Shown here in pieces: positions 58,441 to 64,000 of a DNA stretch of 64,000 nt; within the stretch, counting starts at the first letter, position 1, and the number at the start of each line of letters is the position of its first letter. Made by a program: the position numbers and the translations under genes. The stretch is from contig NC_049981.1 in NCBI RefSeq assembly GCF_000003815.2, positions 21,664,091-21,728,090 on the forward strand. The letters run 5' to 3'. Source of the DNA: Branchiostoma floridae (lineage: Eukaryota > Chordata > Leptocardii > Amphioxiformes > Branchiostomatidae). The notes beneath the pieces were generated by a model, which was not told where the DNA came from, searched no databases, and saw only the letters and a program-made list of their open reading frames with translations.

Positions 58441-58734
58441 GACAGCATAAGTCTGCAGGATGTGGAAGTATTGGAGGAGGACTGCCAGGAGTGCCACAGG
58501 GTGGCAGTGTGGACGACGAAACCTTGACGCAGACTACTTCACGATAACGCACAGTTGAGAAGACCTCATCAAGTAACAAGTAAGTTCTTACGTGGCAGGT
58601 TCCGTGACCGTTCGTTGTTCTGTCGACGACAAACGGTCAGGCCACTGTATCGATAAAGAGAATTGAGGTTAGCTCTTTAAATATAAACTTAAAGCTATGC
58701 ATCATTCTACCCTTTGGAAGGGTCCTTGATATGA

Positions 58735-58830
58735 TAGTAAGGTTTTATTGCAAATTCATGCCCATGGGGCTAATTGCAAGTGAACAAAATACGTGAAGTG
58801 ATTGAAAACAGTTAAATAATCTAAAGTCTA
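58735..58830 (-). mobile_element. LINE 3'-end fragment, family J
   Basis: On the - strand it ends CTTGCAATTAGCCCC, ATGGGCATGAATTTGCAATA then AAACC, a 3' tail with a CAATAAA signal. It matches 5028-5100. It lies about 300 bp from the LINE coding relic but in the opposite orientation, so they are separate elements. Confidence 0.45.
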
Positions 58831-59048
58831 ACATACAAAGATTAACTGATTGCATGTACATACAGACTATCGATATAACACCATCAGCGACACTATGATC
58901 CAATGTTCCCACAGAGAGTCTCGCTTAGAATATTAGATCACCATCCGAGTAGTTGGCAGGAGACCGAAGATAACTGTGGGGATCCATTTATGAAGGTTAG
59001 ACATTCAGGTACTAAACAATATTCAGATTTAATTCAATCTTTACAACT

Positions 59049-59122
59049 GGATTTTTTTTTAAACGGAGATTTACTTTCAGACGTTTGGGGTGACATCCAT
59101 CACTCTTCTTCAGTGTCACTAG
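59049..59122 (+). repeat. Half of the 8341 foldback family
   Basis: TAAACGGAGATTTACTTTC, AGACGTTTGGGGTGACATCC, ATCACTCTTCTTCAGTGTCA repeats the left arm of the element at 8341-8482. The right arm is absent. Confidence 0.7.
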
Positions 59123-59489
59123 AATGAACTGGCAGAACAATTCAATACAACTACAGATATTACTAGAAAAAAAATGGTTGAACATGTCAATTCACTATCT
59201 TCTCAGAATCGTAGGCAAATTGCACTCAAATGTAAATCATATTTACATAGTTCCCTATGGTAAGACAATACAATATCCAGACTGGGGGGATCGTCTTGCT
59301 CATGGATCAACAGGAACAGGCCGACCAAGTACGAGACATAAGCGCTGAAGCCATCTGAGAGTGGATATGTTCAAAGTTCAAAGCAAAATGATGCATTGGA
59401 CAACAAAAACACGCGTGTCTTTGACTGATTGTAAACGAAGCAATGTACGACGAAGATGCTGCATAGTGCCAAAAGATGGACCTGATCAC

Positions 59490-59745
59490 AAAACGGTTAT
59501 CACCGTTCAAGTAATACGTCTCCAATTCAGGAAGGAATGGACAGCGTGATAACATTACATTTATTTCCAATCATAGAGTTGGAATCACGTTTCTGCATCC
59601 ACCGTTACGGCATGGACTGCACGTTTTCCCAATTGAATTGCCGGTACATGGGCCATTACAGCCGCACGTTCTCTGTGAGCAATCTGCAGTGCGTAATGGT
59701 CATTTTATATCCAACATCTTTCAACAAAGCAAAATAAGGCGCCAA
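59490..59745 (-). pseudogene. Decayed paralogue of the 40231-40518 candidate
   Basis: DNA alignment with 40231-40518 is clear (CATTTATTTCC, GAATCACGTTTCT, GACTGCACGTTTT, CAATCTGCAGTGC), but on the - strand the matching frame contains stops (WI then stop), a short deletion and lost cysteines. If the 40 kb frame is coding, this copy is dead. Confidence 0.3.
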
Positions 59746-59942
59746 ATAGTAAAGTGTATCTATCAGCAAAAGTTGAAGACTAATGATATGATGCTGACTG
59801 TTACTTATAGTCTATTTCAAGGAATTCTAGCTGTCTCAGCAGCTAATAAAGATGGCTTGAGGATGATAGGTACATACTTCGCTCTTAGCAACCATATTTT
59901 GACTTGCAAAAGACATTGATGATTATCATTTATAGATACGCT

Positions 59943-60038
59943 CGCCATATAGCAATTACTCAGGCAACTGGATATGATTTAGGAAACTCATGATTTTCCA
60001 AAATCATATCCAGTTGCTTGAGTAATTGCTATCTGGCG
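59943..60038. repeat. MITE family A, hairpin form
   Basis: CGCCATATAGCAATTACTCA and CAACTGGATATGATTT pair with AAATCATATCCAGTTG and TGAGTAATTGCTATCTGGCG. The right flank ATTACCTGGATGTCTA is shared with the 9154-9235 copy. Confidence 0.82.
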
Positions 60039-60404
60039 TATCTCATTACCTGGATGTCTAGCCTTCATCTACCTATCATTTATAGATCTTCAATGTGCAA
60101 CGTTATTTTGCCAATTTCTATACAAGTTTACCAGCGATGTGTCGCCACTAAACAGCCCCCCTTACAAATCTATTTTACCCAAAACTCTCTATCACGAAGT
60201 AAAGAATGACAAAAAATCATCATACCCACATTCTGTTGTTACATTGTCGTCAGAAGACAAATGATCCATACCTACCTGGGAGTAGAGGACGTATTCTCAT
60301 CACGCATGTGAGCTGCTGTGTTCTAGTCCAAACAGGCGCAGCTGCCTGCTGCTCCTTTATCAGTCCATTTCTCACCGTACTTTGTCGTGGTGACAATAAA
60401 GCTT

Positions 60405-60790
60405 GTGCAGCCCTTGCTGCTTTGGTACTGACCATGCTCTTAACGTTAACACAGCGAGAGGATTATTCGGTACAAATACGTATGTGTAGATGATAATAAA
60501 ATAAAATAAAAAATGTTTGAGTAAGAAACAAAGTGATAGAAACGATATTGATCCAGTTTAGCTCACAGAAGATCTTTTCTTCCACTAGCCGTAACAGAGG
60601 AGACAGGTGCTGCTTTGGTACTGACCATGCTCTTAACATACTCCCAGGCGAGAGGATGATTTGGTACAAATACGTATGGGTAGATGATAATGTTTGAGTA
60701 GGGAACAAAGTAATCGAAACTATATTTAGATCTATTCTTCCACTGGCCGTTACAGAGAAAGAAGACAGGCGCTATGTACAGGTTCATTGT
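60405..60790. repeat. Tandem repeat containing exon-like frames
   Basis: Two units (about 60410-60540 and 60610-60760) share GCTGCTTTGGTACTGACCAT, GCTCTTAAC, GCGAGAGGAT, GGTACAAATACGTATG and GTAGATGATAAT. A third partial repeat of the TTCTTCCACT-GGCCGT-TACAG stretch lies between them and after the second. Confidence 0.78.
60563..60787 (-). CDS. Small uncharacterised ORF, possible terminal exon
   Basis: A 74-codon frame starts with ATG at 60787 (MNLYIAPVFFLCNGQ) and runs SFDYFVPYSN, IYPYVFVPNHPLAW, then KAAPVSSVTASGRKDLL and a stop. The tyrosine/proline-rich segment could be the end of a membrane protein, but it matches no family I can name. Part of it (MVSTKAA, FVPN.PLA) is repeated in the upstream tandem unit with disrupted flanks. 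It may be a duplicated last exon or non-coding repeat. Confidence 0.22.
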   Translation of the reverse strand: MNLYIAPVFFLCNGQWKNRSKYSFDYFVPYSNIIIYPYVFVPNHPLAWEYVKSMVSTKAAPVSSVTASGRKDLL

Positions 60791-61104
60791 ACTTTGAAAA
60801 TTCCCCTAGCTCTTTCCGACAAGCACAACGAACCTTCGTAACCCCTGTAATAGACTCATATAGTCAGTTGTTATCTTATCCGATTCATTATTTGATTATC
60901 GTTGTACCGCTGTCACATTATTTGTATTACTTAACTTGATTACTTACCGTTTATAATCAATTTTGTGTATACGTGTAGAATAAGGGATGAGGCTTAGTTT
61001 AAACTACATAGGCTTTTCCCTCCTCCTGCAAATGTTTCTGTGTATTACTTCTTGTATTATGTATCAGGCATTTTCTTATGCAAATAAACAGCCAATGGAC
61101 TCTA

Positions 61105-61233
61105 CATCTCCCGCCCTAAGGGTTGTAACGCTTTCCGATAGCGTGCATGTCGGGTGAGCGACCCAGCCGGAATCAAAGTCACGGCTTCTAGTTCTAGTTC
61201 CAGAGCCAGAGCCGCTAACCACTGGACTACGCA
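61105..61233 (-). mobile_element. tRNA-derived SINE head, family 3
   Basis: On the - strand GTAGTCCAGTGGTTAGCGGC is an A-box region and CTTTGATTCCGGCTGG a B-box region, spaced as in a tRNA with an enlarged variable part. It is followed by GTCGCTCACCCGACATGCAC. No acceptor stem pairs, so it is a SINE and not a tRNA gene. It is a different head from the families at 28120 and 31427. Confidence 0.68.
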
Positions 61234-61379
61234 CACTACATAGAGCAAATAGATAGATGCTTCAACCAAAATGTAAATCAGAAGTTCAAGTTGTTGGAGC
61301 ACTTGAAAGATAACCTGGGTACCATCAGGATAGTAGTTCGCTCTGACTTTTATCATACACTATAAACAGTCGCTTCCCA

Positions 61380-62876
61380 CTTTTATTATACTGTAACAGT
61401 AGAAGCCAGGTAATTGCACAACAGACAATCGCACACTTCTGTTAACTGCACGAAATCCCAAAATTCCATGGTGGTGGTGCGGTCATGCTTCATAACCTCG
61501 CTTTGTTGCACAATTTAGATAATGGCACAAAATGCACCGGCAAATGGTGTGTGCAACTAAGCGGAATCTACCGTACACTATATAACAATCGCTTTTCTAG
61601 ATCTGTTATCCGAGTAGCGAACTACCAACCGGATGGTACCCAGGCTACCTGAAACAAGGGTGGGTGACAAGACGTGCGTGTGACCTTGCACGGTGAAGGT
61701 GAATCATTACCAGACGTCTGTCTGCCCATGTAGCAGCCAGGCCGGTCTATACTTTCTACCCGCGGGGCTTTCATAGATTAAGACGTGTAGCAATTTGTTT
61801 CATTATTGAAGTTTAAGGCTATGCGACAAATCGAGTTTATTGAATGCTCATATCTGTCATGTAAGTGAATACGATACAAAATGTTCTTCTGTAATGAATC
61901 AATAATGAATCGATGTCGCATGTCCTCTCCAAAGTTTTCACTAATTTGTTATATACGTGACAGTTTCCATGGAAATTACTTCTCCACGGGGATAAAATTA
62001 GACGTGCTGTCCTCTGTTTCTCCAGAGTGATAGAGTTATACATGCTGTCCGTGCACCTCTTGATAGGGGGTCTGGTACCCTTCTAACTTTAGACAATACT
62101 AGTACCCTTGACAAGTAGAGCGTGTAAGTGCGAAGCAAACTTTTATACGCAAGCATGTGTTCGCGTTTTCTGATTTAGCCTTCACCTCAAACTCACCAGT
62201 GAGCCCCTTCCTCCCTGCACCAACCTTGTCAGGTCCCAGTTGTACGTAGATCTGCCGTCATTAACACGCATGAGGCAGCCCGGGACAAACGGTCCACAGG
62301 AGAATACACTAATGGTGTCCCAATTGGCATAACGGCGACCTGTTGTACCCTATTATTATAATCAGCGCTATAAAGGCCATGGCAGATAGACGTTGAAGTA
62401 GCCAAGTTTTAAGGGCAGGCGTAGCAGAGGAAGACACCATTAAACTTTGCCTCTTCTGTACTTATTGACACAGGTGAAGTAACATGAAAATCATTTTGTC
62501 TCACATCTCACAAAGCAAAGTCAGAGGCTAAGTGTTTCCACAATGTACGAATTGTCTATCTGTTGCGAGTGAAAGTGAAGATGATGGCCTCAGAATCAGT
62601 TGATTGGCGCGTTTATTGGATCCCATTTTGTACCTGCACTTTTCCTGCCAGTTCTATCAAGCTCTCTTTTAGCCGACAAACCTGTGTGGAGAACCACCTG
62701 TGGAGGCATTACGCTCCTTCCCCGAGCATGCGGACCTGAGTGAGTGATTGAGTGAGCTAGGTGGAAACTTGCCAAAAGTACCTGTAGGCACAGGAGGGCC
62801 TATGCATGGTTTAAGTAAAGTATTTTTTAAAGTTCTATCTTGAATTTATACACTTGATGATATCATTTGTATTCCA
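61380..62876. other. Intergenic stretch, nothing recognised
   Basis: The word CCATCAGGATAGTAGTTCGC at about 61324 is mirrored as GCGAACTACCAACCGGATGG at 61616. The intervening 290 bases may be a degenerate foldback (also ACTATAAACAGTCGCTT and ACTATATAACAATCGCTTTT). No gene is seen. Confidence 0.4.
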
Positions 62877-63035
62877 AAAAGTATTTACTCAAGCAACTGG
62901 ATATGGTTTTGGAAACGGTCAGACGTTTCGGATAGAATCCACTATCCTTCGTCATTGACACTAAAGTGACCTGGAAGAAACAGGTCTTTTATACTCTAAC
63001 TATGAATGAAGACAATTTCAGTTGTCCAATAGACG
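62877..63035 (+). repeat. MITE family A, extended form
   Basis: AAAAAGTATTTACTCAAGCA, ACTGGATATGGTTTTGGAAA, CGGTCAGACGTTTCGGATAG, CCTTCGTCATTGACACTAAA, GAAACAGGTCTTTTATAC and GACAATTTCAGTTGTCCAAT give the same order as the copy at 14344-14515. Confidence 0.75.
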
Positions 63036-64000
63036 TATCATTTGTATTGATTCTACTTCTCTACCACATGCCTTATGGGCTGAGACGCACAAGCTCTGCC
63101 ATTGTATTTGCCATTTTGTGTAATTAGATTGGATAAACGATGGGTTAGCAAGTAAATGACTGTAAATTAGGTTGTCACTCCGGAACCACATAAGCATGTA
63201 ATGTAAGATATTTGAAGGTAACATGAAGGTTAGAAGAGTTTCATAAATACTTCTTTGAACACCTGCACATCTATATAGTCTTAAGAGAGTTCTTAGATGA
63301 CTTAATGAGGCCATCTGCATCAGAGCCCATCGACCATTCCTCGACAGAGACGGGGGCCGATACCGACTGCCAAACACCGGTTGCTGAAGTGCAGGTTACG
63401 TGACATAGGCTTCATATTATAGCAGCGAACTTGAGAGGGGTCAAAGAACTGACCGAAAGCTTGATGGCGAGTGCTTTATAATTAAATACCGTGTAAAACA
63501 GTTACTACCTTCATATGGCTATTACTCTTCATTTCTTATATAGACTGAACCAGTAAATGCCAATGTATGTAAAGGCATTTGTTATGTTACTTCATTCGTT
63601 CAAAGGTGTTTCTTATTTCCTAGCCCGCCGTTTATATGTACGTTATGGACCGAGAGTTATTAGCTAGTTACATCGCCACCTGCGGTCAACAGGCAACAAT
63701 AACGTTACTGCCTGAAAACACCTCCTCCAACAACATTAAAGGGAGTGGATGACAGGGTTTTTCATTCACAACCAAGAAATAACATATCACAGCCGAAATT
63801 TTGGTGACCGTCTGTATAACTTTCTCGGAGCAATATTGAATGGGGGGTGGGGGGATGTACTATTCTATACTGCAGCTAGGTGTCGCTGCTAACAGTACCG
63901 TCCGTCATATCGTGATATACATTATAGATCATTGTACTGAAGTTCAAATGCAGTGTGGAATAGTGGTATATGTAGTTGATATTGCCCGACCTGGGAAGTT
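63036..64000. other. Right flank, no gene recognised
   Basis: The frame at 63018-63377 (-) has no domain. A family B fragment (TTTTGGTGACCGTCTGTATA) lies at about 63800-63820. Nothing else is supported. Confidence 0.45.

Larger units (their letters stand above)
47050..59745. repeat. Segmental duplication, copy 2
   Basis: Direct-orientation partner of 27600-40510, with the anchor pairs listed there. Copy 2 lacks the MITEs at 35726, 36731 and 36980 and the SINE at 28120, and has its own insertions (family C element at 49069, SINE at 55563, LINE piece at 58100). This supports insertions after the duplication. The right limit may extend beyond the window because copy 1 continues into repeat-rich DNA. 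Confidence 0.85.

Noticed and set aside
58157-58448. Frames around 58.2-58.4 kb as a host gene
   Set aside because: The RLRWLGHILRMPEERLP pattern is the C-terminal signature of LINE ORF2 and the copy is frameshifted and truncated.

Overview
The window looks like invertebrate-deuterostome nuclear DNA, most likely a lancelet (Branchiostoma). The reasons are one multi-exon neuropeptide GPCR gene with canonical GT-AG introns, an interstitial TTAGGG run, several tRNA-headed SINEs, non-LTR retrotransposon 3' remnants, and very many small foldback elements (MITEs). The species call is an inference. Nothing here resembles bacterial operons, CRISPR, phage or rRNA. One 100-base run of N (44308-44407) is an assembly gap.

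The only gene supported with confidence is a rhodopsin-class peptide receptor on the + strand, join(6383..6686,7327..7426,13016..13862), 416 residues. It is closest in motif content to the neuropeptide FF / RFamide receptor group. All seven membrane segments are present. Two activation motifs are altered: the DRY position reads LRY, and NPxxY reads NPFIC. The acceptor of its last intron lies about ten bases after the ATTC-repeat tail of a LINE remnant, so transposon sequence supplies most of the pyrimidine tract.

Layout. 1-6.4 kb: gene-poor DNA with a five-unit minisatellite (1666-2520), a local duplication and a weak candidate first exon (4695). 6.4-13.9 kb: the GPCR gene, with an intron 2 full of foldback elements, an interstitial telomeric tract and LINE debris. 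13.9-27.5 kb: mostly mobile-element DNA. About 27.6-40.5 kb and 47.0-59.7 kb: two head-to-tail copies of one ancient segmental duplication, broken up by later insertions. Short blocks inside it are 94-97 percent identical while most of the rest is far more diverged. These blocks hold weak exon candidates on the - strand (a cysteine-rich piece and a membrane-helix piece), which may be a decayed or unannotated duplicated gene. 40.5-47 kb: microsatellites and a 3.4 kb foldback element (42885-46268) with minisatellite arms. 59.8-64 kb: more repeats and a small tandemly repeated exon-like ORF.

Mobile elements shape most of the window. At least ten MITE families can be separated by their ends. Two TAA-targeting elements abut through one shared TAA (36977-36979). 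One foldback family carries direct flanking repeats of roughly 30-60 bp, and the duplicated segment preserves an empty site for one of its insertions. No pathway or operon can be reconstructed, because only one gene is secure.
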